Source: CAYPTB01 sp964413535 | GTDB taxonomy: Bacteria; Planctomycetota; UBA1135; GCA-002686595 | DNA length: 64,000 nt | NCBI GenBank assembly: GCA_964413535.1 | Contig: CAYPTB010000040.1 | Coordinates: forward strand, 62,001-126,000 | Direction of reading: 5' to 3' | Shown here: positions 1 through 7,928 of the stretch, piece by piece | Layout: the number at the start of each line of letters is the position of its first letter | Position numbering within the stretch: position 1 is the first letter of the stretch | Program-made: the position numbers and the translations under genes | The notes under the pieces: generated by a model | What the model saw: only the letters and a program-made list of their open reading frames with translations | What the model was told of the DNA's origin: nothing | Database searches by the model: none

Positions 1-10
1 AGGACTCGCG

Positions 11-403
11 ATGAGCAACCCCGTGATCAAGTGGCAAGTCATCACCCCGGATCCCGAGGCGCACGCGCGCTTCTACGGCGAGCTCTTCGACTGGAAGCTC
101 GACCTGGAGAACGCGCTCGCGTATCGCCAGGCGTCCAGCGGAGACGACCGCGGCATCGACGGCGGCTTCTGGCCGTCGCCGCAGGGCGTGCGTCCGTTCG
201 TGCAGCTCTTCGTGGAGGTGGAGGACGTGCCCGCGGCGTTCCAGCGCGCGCTCGAGCTCGGCGGCACGGCGATCGTCCCACCGCAGATGCTGCCGGACGG
301 CGACGAGCTCGCGATCCTGCACGACCCGACCGGGATGTCGTTCGGACTCGCGCGGACGGCGCAGCCGAGCGGGAAACGCGCCAATGCGAAGGGCGGGCGC
401 TGA
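11..403 (+). CDS. VOC family (glyoxalase/bleomycin-resistance-like) protein
   Basis: A 130-residue protein with the vicinal-oxygen-chelate fold pattern. The first beta-alpha-beta unit covers residues 5-60 (KWQVITPDPEAHARFYGELF, typical of the family N-terminus). The second covers about 62-115 and ends in HDPTGMSFGL. VOC proteins of this size usually act as dimers and bind a metal or small molecule. The substrate cannot be told from the sequence, and the canonical glyoxalase I residues are not obvious. The ATG at position 11 lies too close to the window edge to inspect its ribosome-binding site fully. It converges on the next gene, which is on the minus strand. The last ~15 residues are a charged, low-complexity tail. 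Confidence 0.85.
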   Translation: MSNPVIKWQVITPDPEAHARFYGELFDWKLDLENALAYRQASSGDDRGIDGGFWPSPQGVRPFVQLFVEVEDVPAAFQRALELGGTAIVPPQMLPDGDELAILHDPTGMSFGLARTAQPSGKRANAKGGR

Positions 404-487
404 GGGAGCGCGGCTGCGCGCGCAGTCGACGACGGCGCGCGTGCGGGTCGGCTCGGGGCGGGATGCGCGCCGCGAGGGCGCTCCGCG

Positions 488-1372
488 TCAGTCGTTCGCC
501 TTCTCGAGCTCCAGCCAGTCGGTAGCCGACTCGAGCTCGAGCTTCGTCTTGGCGAGCGCTGCGCGTCCGGCTTCGTCGCCCAGGAGCTCGGCCAGGACGA
601 GCGCGCTCTCGATGGCGACCTTGGCGCGCGAGGACTTGTCGAGGGCGACGAGCACGTCGACCAACGTGCGCAGGTTCCCGTACTCGGAGCCGGCGAGGCC
701 GAGCTCGTGGTTCAGGAGACGCGCGCGCGACAGCGGAACGAGCGCCTCGGCGTCGCGACCGAGCGCGTGCAACGCGGCGCCCATGCCGCCCAGCCCCATG
801 GCGGTCCCCCACCAGTCGCCGAGCGGCTCGGCGAGCTCGACGCAGGCGCTCGCGTGCTCGAGCGCGCTCTCGTGTCGGCCGGCCTTCGACGCGGCGCGGA
901 ACTCGCCGAACGCCTGCTGGCCGCGGCGGAAGCGCGCGCCCTCCTCCGCCGTCCAGCCGGCGAACGACGCGGCGTAGTCGGAGAAGATCGCGCGCCCGAA
1001 GGCCTGGTCGGCGGCACGCGCTCCGCGCAGGGCGCGCGCGTGTAGCGCCTCGATCTCGTCGCTCCCGCGCTTCGCCGGGTCGGCCTCGATCGCGGCGAGG
1101 CTGCCCTCGAGGTAGGAGTCGATGACGGGGAGCGCGTCGTAGGGATGCGCGCGCCACAGCTCGACGATGCCGGCGCGATCGCCGGCGTCGTCCAGAGCTT
1201 CGAAGCGCTCGGTCAGGTCGGACGGATCACGGCCCACCGAAGCGACGGTTGCCGGAGCGAGCGCCGCGGGATCGAGCGCCGCGGGAGCGAATGTCGCGGG
1301 AGCGACCGTCACGAGGGCGAACGTCGCCGGAGTGCAGAGGAGCGTTGCGGCGAGGAGCGTGGATCGGAGCAT
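488..1372 (-). CDS. Secreted TPR-like repeat protein
   Basis: A 294-residue protein. I chose the ATG at 1372 because it begins a clear signal peptide (MLRSTLLAATLLCTPATFA), whereas the longer open frame upstream overlaps the next gene. Residues 22-45 are an Ala/Pro/Thr-rich linker built from degenerate APA(T/L) units. Residues from about 140 to the end hold helical, TPR-like repeats (for example ALEHASACVELAEPLGDWW, then GAALHALGRDAEALVPLSRA). It is probably periplasmic and involved in protein-protein contacts. No catalytic motif is visible. It lies 38 bp downstream of a DapB-like gene on the same strand, so the two may be co-transcribed. Function unknown. Confidence 0.7.
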   Translation of the reverse strand: MLRSTLLAATLLCTPATFALVTVAPATFAPAALDPAALAPATVASVGRDPSDLTERFEALDDAGDRAGIVELWRAHPYDALPVIDSYLEGSLAAIEADPAKRGSDEIEALHARALRGARAADQAFGRAIFSDYAASFAGWTAEEGARFRRGQQAFGEFRAASKAGRHESALEHASACVELAEPLGDWWGTAMGLGGMGAALHALGRDAEALVPLSRARLLNHELGLAGSEYGNLRTLVDVLVALDKSSRAKVAIESALVLAELLGDEAGRAALAKTKLELESATDWLELEKAND

Positions 1373-1410
1373 GGTTCTCGTGGCAGAGGTCTTGGGCGTG
1401 GGCGTCGCGC

Positions 1411-2409
1411 CTACGCGTGGGGCGGACGGATGGTCGCCATCGTGTGCAGGCCCGGCGGCGCGTGGAGCAAGGCGGGGATCGCGTTCAGCGCGATGGCGCA
1501 GGTCGCGACGTCGCCGTGCACGCCGCCCTGGAAGCGAAGGTCGAGCTGCGGCTCGCCGGTGATGCGCACGCGGTCGTGCGGATCGGTTTGCGCCACGGCG
1601 GCCTGGAACGTGAGGCGTGCGACCAGGCGGCCGTTCTTGGCGCGCGCTTCGGCGACCTGGCGCACGCCGGCGGCGTGCCCCTTGGCGATGGGGCCGAGGT
1701 GGCAGGCGAGATCCTGCTCGGCGATCACCGGCTCGAGCGTCTCGTCCCAGGCGGCGAAAGGAAGGCGCAGGTTCGCGGTGAGGAAGTGGAGCGACTCGCC
1801 CAGGCCCACGTGACGCAGGGTGCCTGCGCGACGCCGCTCTTCGAACGCGACGAGGTCGAGTCCCGCGCCGATCTTCCTCTGGAACGGCAGGCGGCGCGGC
1901 GAGGCGTCCTGGATGCGCCACACCTCGACGGCGTCGACCCGCTTGCACGCCGCGGTCATGAACAAGGGCAGGGCGTCCATCATGAAGCCCGGGTTGACGC
2001 CCGTGCCGAGCAGGCGGCCGCCGTGCTCCCGCGCCAGCCCGTCGAGCTCCTTCGCGAGCGCCTCGTGCGCGAGCCAGGGCCAGACGAGCTCCTCGCAGGT
2101 GCTGACGACGGCCAGGCCGCGTCGGAGCAGCGTGCGGAAGGTCGGCGCGCAGCGCTCGAGGTCGCTCTGCGTCGTGACGACCGCTGCGTCGAGGCGCTGC
2201 TTGCGCTTCGCGCTCTCCGGTAGCTCGTCGACGCTCGCTAGTACGCGCAGATCGCTCGAGGCGCCCGGGGCGATCTCCGCCAGGGACTTCCCGGCCAGGC
2301 GCGGGTCGACGTCCACGGCCGCGGCGAGCTCGAGCGACTCGTGCGCGGCGATGTCGCTCGCGATCAAGCGCCCCAAGGGGCCGAGTCCGACCTGGACCAC
2401 GCGGATCAT
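1411..2409 (-). CDS. DapB-like / 2,4-diaminopentanoate dehydrogenase-like oxidoreductase
   Basis: A 332-residue protein starting at MIRVVQVGLGPLGR, a Rossmann-fold NAD(P)-binding start with a GxGxxG-type loop at residues 8-13. The N-terminus resembles dihydrodipicolinate reductase. The middle contains GTGVNPGFMMD, a signature of the diaminopentanoate dehydrogenase/DapB-like family. The C-terminal half would be the substrate and dimerisation domain (FQGGVHGDVATCAIALNAIP). It is longer than true DapB (about 240-270 residues), so the diaminopentanoate dehydrogenase-like subgroup is more likely than lysine biosynthesis. The actual substrate is unknown. I preferred the ATG at 2409 over the longer open frame because the Rossmann motif begins immediately after it. 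Confidence 0.8.
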   Translation of the reverse strand: MIRVVQVGLGPLGRLIASDIAAHESLELAAAVDVDPRLAGKSLAEIAPGASSDLRVLASVDELPESAKRKQRLDAAVVTTQSDLERCAPTFRTLLRRGLAVVSTCEELVWPWLAHEALAKELDGLAREHGGRLLGTGVNPGFMMDALPLFMTAACKRVDAVEVWRIQDASPRRLPFQRKIGAGLDLVAFEERRRAGTLRHVGLGESLHFLTANLRLPFAAWDETLEPVIAEQDLACHLGPIAKGHAAGVRQVAEARAKNGRLVARLTFQAAVAQTDPHDRVRITGEPQLDLRFQGGVHGDVATCAIALNAIPALLHAPPGLHTMATIRPPHA

Positions 2410-2459
2410 GGGTAGCCTTGTACCGGGGTCGGGCGCGGAGCCGCTACCCTCCGCGCCCG

Positions 2460-3077
2460 GTGATCCAGGTCGACCCCCATCCGCTGCTCGCGCTAGGCGT
2501 ACTCCGCGCGATCTTTCCTGCGCCGCTCGCCGAGATGCCTTCGCCCGCATCGCTGCGCGCGTTGCTCGCGTCCGGAGCACCCGGCCCCCTGCGCGCTTCC
2601 GACGAGCTGCGCACCGCGGTGCGCGACTGCCTGCGGTCCGGCGGGTACAAGCCGACGGGCCGCGGCAAGCCGTCGTCGGAGTATCTCCTGCGCGCGGCCG
2701 GCGAAGGCGCGCTCGAGGCGATCAACCTGGCCGTCGACGCGTGCAACGCGGCGTCGCTGCACGGCGGGCTCCCGATCAGCGTGGTCGACCTCGACCTCGC
2801 GCGCGAGCCCTTGCGCGTCGGCCTCGCGCCGGCCGGAGCGAGCTACGTGTTCAACCCCTCCGGGCAGGAGATCCGGCTCGACGGGCTGCTCTGTCTGTTC
2901 GACGCCGAAGGTCCGTGCGCCAACGCCGTCAAGGACGCGCAACGCACGAAGACCCACGGGGGCACGCGCCGCATCCTCGCGCTCGTGTGGGGCACGCGCG
3001 CGTTCCCCGAGCGCACGGACGAGGTCGTCGCGCTCTACCGCCAGTTGCTCGAGCAGAGCGGAGCCACGACGCAGTGA
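2460..3077 (+). CDS. B3/B4 domain (PheT-editing-domain-like) protein
   Basis: A 205-residue protein made almost entirely of the B3/B4 domain found in the beta subunit of phenylalanyl-tRNA synthetase, here free-standing. Typical segments are the N-terminal RTAVRDCLRSGGYKPTGRGKPSSEYLL and the CNAASLHGGLPISVVDLD block around residues 95-115. Stand-alone members are suspected to edit mischarged tRNA or bind amino acids, but this is not proven. The GTG at 2460 gives the expected family start (IQVDPHPLLALGVL). An upstream ATG at 2418 would add 14 non-conserved residues. It is divergent from the DapB-like gene with a ~50-bp gap, and it is followed by the 36-bp repeat cluster. Confidence 0.75.
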   Translation: MIQVDPHPLLALGVLRAIFPAPLAEMPSPASLRALLASGAPGPLRASDELRTAVRDCLRSGGYKPTGRGKPSSEYLLRAAGEGALEAINLAVDACNAASLHGGLPISVVDLDLAREPLRVGLAPAGASYVFNPSGQEIRLDGLLCLFDAEGPCANAVKDAQRTKTHGGTRRILALVWGTRAFPERTDEVVALYRQLLEQSGATTQ

Positions 3078-3083
3078 AGACGC

Positions 3084-3226
3084 GTGAGTACGGTGCCATT
3101 CCAATTCTTCACCTCACCGCCGCAATGCCTCTGCTATCCGCAGCACCTCTGCGCGGTGAGGTGAAGAATTGGACTGTCACCGTACTCACCCGGTGAGGTG
3201 AAGAATTGGACTGGCACCGTACTCAC
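3084..3226. repeat. Cluster of three 36-bp intergenic repeats (one inverted, two tandem)
   Basis: Copies lie at 3084-3119 (A), 3154-3189 (B) and 3191-3226 (C). A is the reverse complement of B and C. B and C differ at one position, and A differs from C at one position. Each contains the core TACGGTG(C/A)CA and the segment AATTCTTCACCTCACC on one strand. B and C are separated by 1 bp and A and B by 34 bp, so the cluster can fold into a large cruciform or hairpin. It resembles REP-type repeats mobilised by REP-associated transposases, but no transposase is in this window. Copy C overlaps the predicted start of the next gene. Confidence 0.85.
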
Positions 3227-4603
3227 TCCGACCATCGGCCGCGGGCGGCCGGACGCCTCGTGCTGCTCTCGGCGCTCTTGCTCGGGATCGTCTACTTCGT
3301 CGTGCTGCCGCCGTGGATGGGCGAGGACGAGCCGTGGCACTTCGAGTACGTGCACGCCGTTTCGCGCGGGCACCTTCCGCTCGGCGGCGGCGAGGAGGCT
3401 AGAGCCGTCGATCTCCCGGACTATCCGCCGGGGATCCTGTTCGGCTCGCACCACCTTCCGTCGCTCTCGCGCGCCGAGGCGCTCCGGACACAGACGGAGA
3501 TCGCGGCGTCGATGCGCGCGGAGCGCTTCGACGAGCGCGTCGACAGCGCGCTGCGCCACGGCGATCCGCGGACGCTGGACGAGATGCTGGGCGACGAACC
3601 CTTCTACACCTCGTTCAACCAGCCGCGCGGGTATTACCTCCTCGCGGGAGCGATCGTGCGCCTCTCCGGCGCGTCGGGGCCTGCGGCGGAGCTCCAGGTC
3701 GCGCGCCTGCTCTCGCTCGCCGGTTACCTGGCGGTCGTCGCGCTCACCCTGGGCCTCGCGCGGCTCGTCACCCAGGACGAGCACGCCGTGCTCGTCGCCG
3801 GTCTCGTCGCGGCCTGGCTGCCGCTGCACGTCGGGGGGGCCGCCGTCGTCAACAACGACGTGCTGGCGAAGGTCGCGGGAGCCGCGGTCCTGTACCTCTC
3901 CGCGCGCCATGCGAGCGGGCGCGGGGGCCTGCGCGACCTCGTTCTCGCGGGGCTGTGCCTCGCCGTGGGGCTCTTCACGAAGACGACGGCGGCCGGCGGA
4001 CTGGTGGCCGTCGCGCTCGCGCTCTTCCTGCGCAAGGGAACCTCGGCGCGGGTTCGCAGCGCGGGGCTCGCGGCCATCCTGCTGCTCGCGGCCGCCGCCA
4101 TCGCCTACTGGCTCCACACGCACAACGCGGCGCTGCCCAAGTCGGTCGAGCGCTTCCAGGGCATGCTGGACGAGGGATTGCGTCCGAAGAGTCTCCTGAA
4201 GTTGTGGGCGACGACGGTCGGCACCACCAATTGGGAGACGCGACTCTTGCCGAATTGGGCGTACGACGCGGTCGGCGGCGTCGGGATGGTCGCCCTCGCC
4301 GGCGCCCTCTGGGGACTCGTCCGCCACGAGGTTTGGTTCGCGCGACGCCTCCACTTCCTGTGCGTGTCGCTCGTCCTCGTCCAGGTCGCGTTGCTCGTGC
4401 TGCGCAGCAAGGCCGTCGGACGCTATTGGCTGCCCGTCCTGCCGGCGGTCGGGGTGATCTTCGCGATCGGGATCCTCGGTCTGGTTCCAGAACGGTGGCG
4501 CCGACGCGCCGCGCTGGCGGCCGTGCTCTTCTTCGTCGTGTACGAGGGCGCCTTCCTGTGGGGAGCCCTCGTCGTCCAGCAGTACCTCGTGTGGGGAGCA
4601 TGA
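3206..4603 (+). CDS. Polytopic membrane protein, DUF2142 / GT-C glycosyltransferase-like
   Basis: About 465 residues with 10 or more predicted membrane spans. The start is a short span, then PWMGEDEPWHFEYVHAVSRG around residues 31-50. That acidic, aromatic loop after the first span is typical of DUF2142 and other GT-C type integral membrane glycosyltransferase-like proteins, where the acidic pair is thought to be catalytic. The likely role is transfer of sugars from lipid-linked donors in envelope polysaccharide or glycoprotein synthesis, which is an inference. The TTG at 3206 lies inside 36-bp repeat copy C. GTG at 3260 (residue 19) is an alternative that would remove the repeat-encoded MDWHRTHS leader. 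The stop overlaps the next gene by 4 bp. Confidence 0.75.
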   Translation: MDWHRTHSDHRPRAAGRLVLLSALLLGIVYFVVLPPWMGEDEPWHFEYVHAVSRGHLPLGGGEEARAVDLPDYPPGILFGSHHLPSLSRAEALRTQTEIAASMRAERFDERVDSALRHGDPRTLDEMLGDEPFYTSFNQPRGYYLLAGAIVRLSGASGPAAELQVARLLSLAGYLAVVALTLGLARLVTQDEHAVLVAGLVAAWLPLHVGGAAVVNNDVLAKVAGAAVLYLSARHASGRGGLRDLVLAGLCLAVGLFTKTTAAGGLVAVALALFLRKGTSARVRSAGLAAILLLAAAAIAYWLHTHNAALPKSVERFQGMLDEGLRPKSLLKLWATTVGTTNWETRLLPNWAYDAVGGVGMVALAGALWGLVRHEVWFARRLHFLCVSLVLVQVALLVLRSKAVGRYWLPVLPAVGVIFAIGILGLVPERWRRRAALAAVLFFVVYEGAFLWGALVVQQYLVWGA

Positions 4604-5601
4604 GAGCGCTCGGCGCGTCGCTCCTCTTGGCGTTGGCGCTCGCGTTCGCGCCCTTCGCGTGCGCGACGCGCGAGCTCGCCGACTTGGAGCTCCGCACGCG
4701 ACCCTTCCACGCTCGGCTCGGCGCCAGCGTCGGATCGTGCGACGTTCTCCCGCGACAGCGCTTCCGCTCGCCCTCCGACGGCCTGGAACGGATCGAGGTA
4801 GCCCTCGCCCGGACTTCGACGGGCGACGACGAGCTCGAGCTGCGACTCTTCGATCAGGAGGTCGTCGTGCGCACGGCCCGCGCGCGGCTCGAGTCCTCTC
4901 CCGACCGCCCCCTCGCCTTCGCTAGGTTCATTTTCGAGCCGATCGCCGACTCGCGCCAGCGCGAGCTCACCTTCGAGCTCGCTCCCGTCGGCGGCGCGAA
5001 CGCCGGGGTCGCTCCCTGGATCCGCGCGCGGCGCATGCTCGGCGTTCGCGACGTCCGCAGGCGCGAGCTCCAAACCGCCGGAACGGCCGCGGAAGTCGTT
5101 TTCGAGGGCGCGTTCAGCGCGCAGTGGGGGCGGCTGTCGGCGGTCGACCTCGCAGTCTCCGCGCTCCCCCCGGGGCCTGCACGTTTCGAGCTCTTCGAGG
5201 GAAGCGCGGAGGAGCCGCTGCGCGTCGTCGAACGCGCCGCGATCGAGCGCCAACGCGGCGGAGCGCTGTTCTTCGCCTTCGAGCCGATCGAGCGCTCGCG
5301 CTGGAGCGATTACCGCTGGCGCGCGACGCTGCCCGCCGGATCCGTGTTGGTCGGAACCTCGCCCCTCGTCCCCGCCGTCGCGCAATACCACGGACCGGCG
5401 CGGGAGGACGGCCCGCTCGGCGGCGCCGTGGGGGTCGGCTGGCCCGCGGGCGAGGCGGACATCGTCTTCCGCACGTTCGCGCGCGGACGTTCGGCACTCG
5501 CCGACGTCGCCGGGCGCATGGGCTGGCGCGCGGCGTGCGCGCTCGCGCTGTGGTGTGCGGCCGTCGCGGCGATCTCGAGCGCCTGGCGTCGGGCGGCTTG
5601 A
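4600..5601 (+). CDS. Hypothetical membrane-anchored protein
   Basis: A 333-residue protein whose ATG overlaps the TGA of the upstream membrane protein (ATGA), implying translational coupling. Residues 1-22 are a signal sequence (LLLALALAFAPFACA). The bulk (about 40-300) looks like two beta-rich lumenal domains, each with a motif of the kind FxFEPIxxSR (FIFEPIADSRQREL and FAFEPIERSRWSDYR). A single C-terminal span (WRAACALALWCAAVAAI) ends the protein. The repeated FEPI motif suggests an internal duplication. It probably works with the DUF2142-like protein in the same envelope process. No enzyme motif is recognised. Confidence 0.7.
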   Translation: MRALGASLLLALALAFAPFACATRELADLELRTRPFHARLGASVGSCDVLPRQRFRSPSDGLERIEVALARTSTGDDELELRLFDQEVVVRTARARLESSPDRPLAFARFIFEPIADSRQRELTFELAPVGGANAGVAPWIRARRMLGVRDVRRRELQTAGTAAEVVFEGAFSAQWGRLSAVDLAVSALPPGPARFELFEGSAEEPLRVVERAAIERQRGGALFFAFEPIERSRWSDYRWRATLPAGSVLVGTSPLVPAVAQYHGPAREDGPLGGAVGVGWPAGEADIVFRTFARGRSALADVAGRMGWRAACALALWCAAVAAISSAWRRAA

Positions 5602-5783
5602 CGGCGTCCCCGCCGAACGGGTCGGAAACGGCTTCCCGGGCGGGCGAGCGCCGTGCCGGAAAAGTCGGTTCGGACTCGAAGCCGAACTCAGAAGGCGGGC
5701 GGTCCCGGCCGATAGGTTCCATCTACCCCGAGCCGTGCGCCGCCCGAGTCGCCGCTCGCCGTCCCCTCCGGAGACTCCCGAAG

Positions 5784-6614
5784 ATGAAGCCCGCTCCCGA
5801 TCACGAACCGATGTCCCAGGCCCTGCTCGAGGTGGTCCACTCGGTCAAGAGCCTGATCAACCGGACGAGGGGGATCTGGGAGCTCAACGCGCCCGACGAC
5901 CCGATGAATCCGATCGTCCATCGGACGCGCGGGTTCGTGCGCTACCTCGAGCAGGCCGTGGCGGAGATGGCGTTCTTCGACGCCAAGAACGGGATCAAGA
6001 TCAATCGGCTGCATGTCGGGGAGAACGCGGAGAAGGTCGTGATCCGCTGCGTCGAGAAGATCCTCGAGGACGAGAAGCCCGCGGAGAGCGCGGCAATCGC
6101 TGGGGACGCCGAGGAAGTCGTCGATCTGAGCGGATCGGGCGAAGCGATCGGCATTCCCGAGATCCTCTCGTTCCTCGAGACGATCGGGAAGACCGGACGG
6201 CTCGAGGTCGAATCGTCCGACGAGAAGTTCACGATCGTCCTGGAGGACGGCGAGGTCGTGCACGCACACAGCGACAACTCGCCGGAGGGAATGCGGCTCG
6301 GCGACATCCTCGTGAAGCAGGGCGCCACGACCGCGGAGAAGCTGCAAGAATTCGTCCGCAACCACATGCACGAAGGCGATCGTTTCGGCGATCGCGTGGT
6401 TGCGGAGGTGGTCGTCACGCAGAAGCAGCTCCAGGACGCGTTGGAGTTCCAGATCCGCGAGCTCTTCTGCCGCCTGTTCGACCTGACCGACGCGACGTTC
6501 CGCTACTACGACGGACGGACGAATCCCCACCGCCTGGGGGTGCACATGAACCTCACGCACCTCCTGCTCGAGAGCTCCTTCGAGGTCGACGAGCGCGCGA
6601 AGGTGACCGACTAG
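5784..6614 (+). CDS. DUF4388 (PATAN-type) domain regulatory protein
   Basis: A 276-residue cytoplasmic protein. Residues about 125-175 match the DUF4388/PATAN core (EILSFLETIGKTGRLEVES then LEDGEVVHAHSDNSPEGMRLG), followed by repeats of the kind ILVKQGATTAEKLQEFV and VVTQKQLQDALEFQIREL. That is the usual layout of such signalling proteins, which often occur with two-component systems, chemotaxis or gliding functions. The first 100 residues are a helical region of unknown type. ATG at 5784 follows a GGAG-like sequence about 11 bp upstream. The gene stands alone and is followed directly by a degenerate tandem repeat. Confidence 0.75.
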   Translation: MKPAPDHEPMSQALLEVVHSVKSLINRTRGIWELNAPDDPMNPIVHRTRGFVRYLEQAVAEMAFFDAKNGIKINRLHVGENAEKVVIRCVEKILEDEKPAESAAIAGDAEEVVDLSGSGEAIGIPEILSFLETIGKTGRLEVESSDEKFTIVLEDGEVVHAHSDNSPEGMRLGDILVKQGATTAEKLQEFVRNHMHEGDRFGDRVVAEVVVTQKQLQDALEFQIRELFCRLFDLTDATFRYYDGRTNPHRLGVHMNLTHLLLESSFEVDERAKVTD

Positions 6615-6616
6615 CT

Positions 6617-6791
6617 AGCGCTCGCGCAGTCGGATCCAATCGGGTTCAGCGCTCGCGCTAGTCGGATCCAACGGGTTCAGCGCTCGCGCTAGGCGGATCG
6701 ATCCGGTCGAGCGCTTGCGTTAGTTGCATCGATCGGTCGAGCCCTCGCGCTAGGCGAGTGGATCGGTCGAGCACTCGAGCCAATCGGGTCG
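6617..6791. repeat. Degenerate tandem repeat, ~31-bp unit, about 5.7 copies
   Basis: Units begin at 6617, 6648, 6679, 6710, 6740 and 6770 (partial). Each starts with AGCGCTCGCG or a close variant and ends near ATCGGTCG or ACGGGTTC. Copies become more divergent toward the 3' end. The array begins 2 bp after the stop of the DUF4388 gene. Related fragments (GCTAGTCCGG, TTCGCTAGGTGAGCG) continue to about 6825. The rest of the gap to the hemerythrin gene (6826-7045) shows no gene. Confidence 0.75.
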
Positions 6792-7045
6792 AGCGGTGCC
6801 GGAGCTAGTCCGGTTCGCTAGGTGAGCGTCCCGTGATCGGGATCTGCGGTCGGCCCGAGCGGAACGACGCTTGGGTGATCGCTCGAGGGCTTTCGATCGA
6901 ACGGAGCCTGGGCGAGTCGATCCGATCGTGGGACCACCTCAGAGGAGAACTAGGTAGTCATCGGTCGACGCGCGATCGAAGGCTCGGAACTCCCTCGCGT
7001 CGATGCCATCGAGGAGCCGCGATGGGCGGAACGGCGCACTTCGGT

Positions 7046-7062
7046 TTGGCAGGCTCCTTGCT
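7046..7062 (+). promoter_or_regulatory. Sigma-54 (-24/-12) promoter candidate for the hemerythrin gene
   Basis: The sequence TTGGCAGG-CTCC-TTGCT matches the sigma-54 consensus TGGCACG-N4-TTGCW with one internal mismatch and the exact GG-N10-GC spacing (GG at 7048, GC at 7060). The expected transcript would start near 7073. That leaves a ~34-nt leader containing the GGAG ribosome-binding site before ATG 7107. It is the best sigma-54 match seen in the window. Confidence 0.6.
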
Positions 7063-7106
7063 GACGGGCTCGGTCTCGCCGGAGAAACACCCAGACTGGA
7101 GCCGAC

Positions 7107-7640
7107 ATGACCACCAAGAAGACATCGAGCAAGGCCAAGAACGGAACGGATGCCATCGAGCTTTTGAAAGCGGATCACGAGACAGTGAGCGAGCTGCTCT
7201 CGGACCTCGAGAAGACGACCGACCGCGGCCTGAAGAAGCGCGAGGACTTGCTCGCGCAGCTCGGAGCCGAGATCCGCGCCCACGCGACGATCGAAGAAGA
7301 GATCCTCTACCCTGCCTTCCACGAAGCGGCCGAGACCAAGGAAGAGACGAAGCTCTTCTTCGAGGCGACCGAGGAGCACGGGCTCGTGGACATCGTCCTG
7401 CAGGCGCTCGAGGAGACGAATCCGAGCGCGGACGAGTTCGGCGCGAAGGCCAAGGTGCTGAAAGACCTGATCGAGCACCACGTCGAGGAAGAGGAGAAGG
7501 AGATGTTCCCCGCCGCGAAGAAGCTCCTAGGTCGCGAGAGGCTCGCGGAACTCGGCGAGGAGCTGAAGGCTCGCAAGGAAGAGCTGCTCGAAGGGCCTTC
7601 GAGCAAGAAGCCCGTGCGAGCAGCAGCCCATCGCCGCTGA
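7107..7640 (+). CDS. Hemerythrin (HHE) domain protein
   Basis: A 177-residue protein with a four-helix hemerythrin-like domain. Candidate iron ligands are the His of LLKADHETV (about 19), HATIEEEILYPAF (His and the Glu four residues later, about 55-60), EEHGLVD (about 90) and HHVEEEEKEMFP (about 125-130). Such proteins bind a non-haem diiron centre and sense or handle oxygen, nitric oxide or iron. Both termini are Lys-rich (TTKKTSSKAKN at the start, KKPVRAAAHRR at the end). A sigma-54-type promoter candidate lies 45 bp upstream. A GGAG lies 6 bp before the ATG. Confidence 0.9.
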   Translation: MTTKKTSSKAKNGTDAIELLKADHETVSELLSDLEKTTDRGLKKREDLLAQLGAEIRAHATIEEEILYPAFHEAAETKEETKLFFEATEEHGLVDIVLQALEETNPSADEFGAKAKVLKDLIEHHVEEEEKEMFPAAKKLLGRERLAELGEELKARKEELLEGPSSKKPVRAAAHRR

Positions 7641-7686
7641 CCAAGCGGGCGCGCGCGCAGGAGGTACCCCGCAAGAGAGCCGGCGC

Positions 7687-7719
7687 AGCCCGGGAGGTTG
7701 TAGAAACGCTTCCCGGGCT
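7687..7719. terminator. Inverted repeat, probable hairpin after hemerythrin gene
   Basis: A perfect 9-bp inverted repeat, AGCCCGGGA (7687-7695) and TCCCGGGCT (7711-7719), with a 15-nt loop, lies 46 bp after the stop. There is no T-tract, so it is a hairpin-only terminator or RNA stabiliser at best. The remaining gap to 7928 shows nothing else. Confidence 0.4.
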
Positions 7720-7928
7720 TGCATGCGCGCCCAGGCCTCGTTCGAGAACAGAAGTTTGCGGAGCGCTCAGGTCGTGAGGCCGTCTCTCCGTCGTCGCGCC
7801 TGCCGGTCGGCGAGTTCGTGATCCTGGGACGTCCTGTTGCTCGTCATGATCGCCGACGCCACGAGGTCGAGGACCGAACACGGCGAAGGCCGTCGGACCA
7901 TGACGCCCCCACGTTCTCGGCGCGAGCG

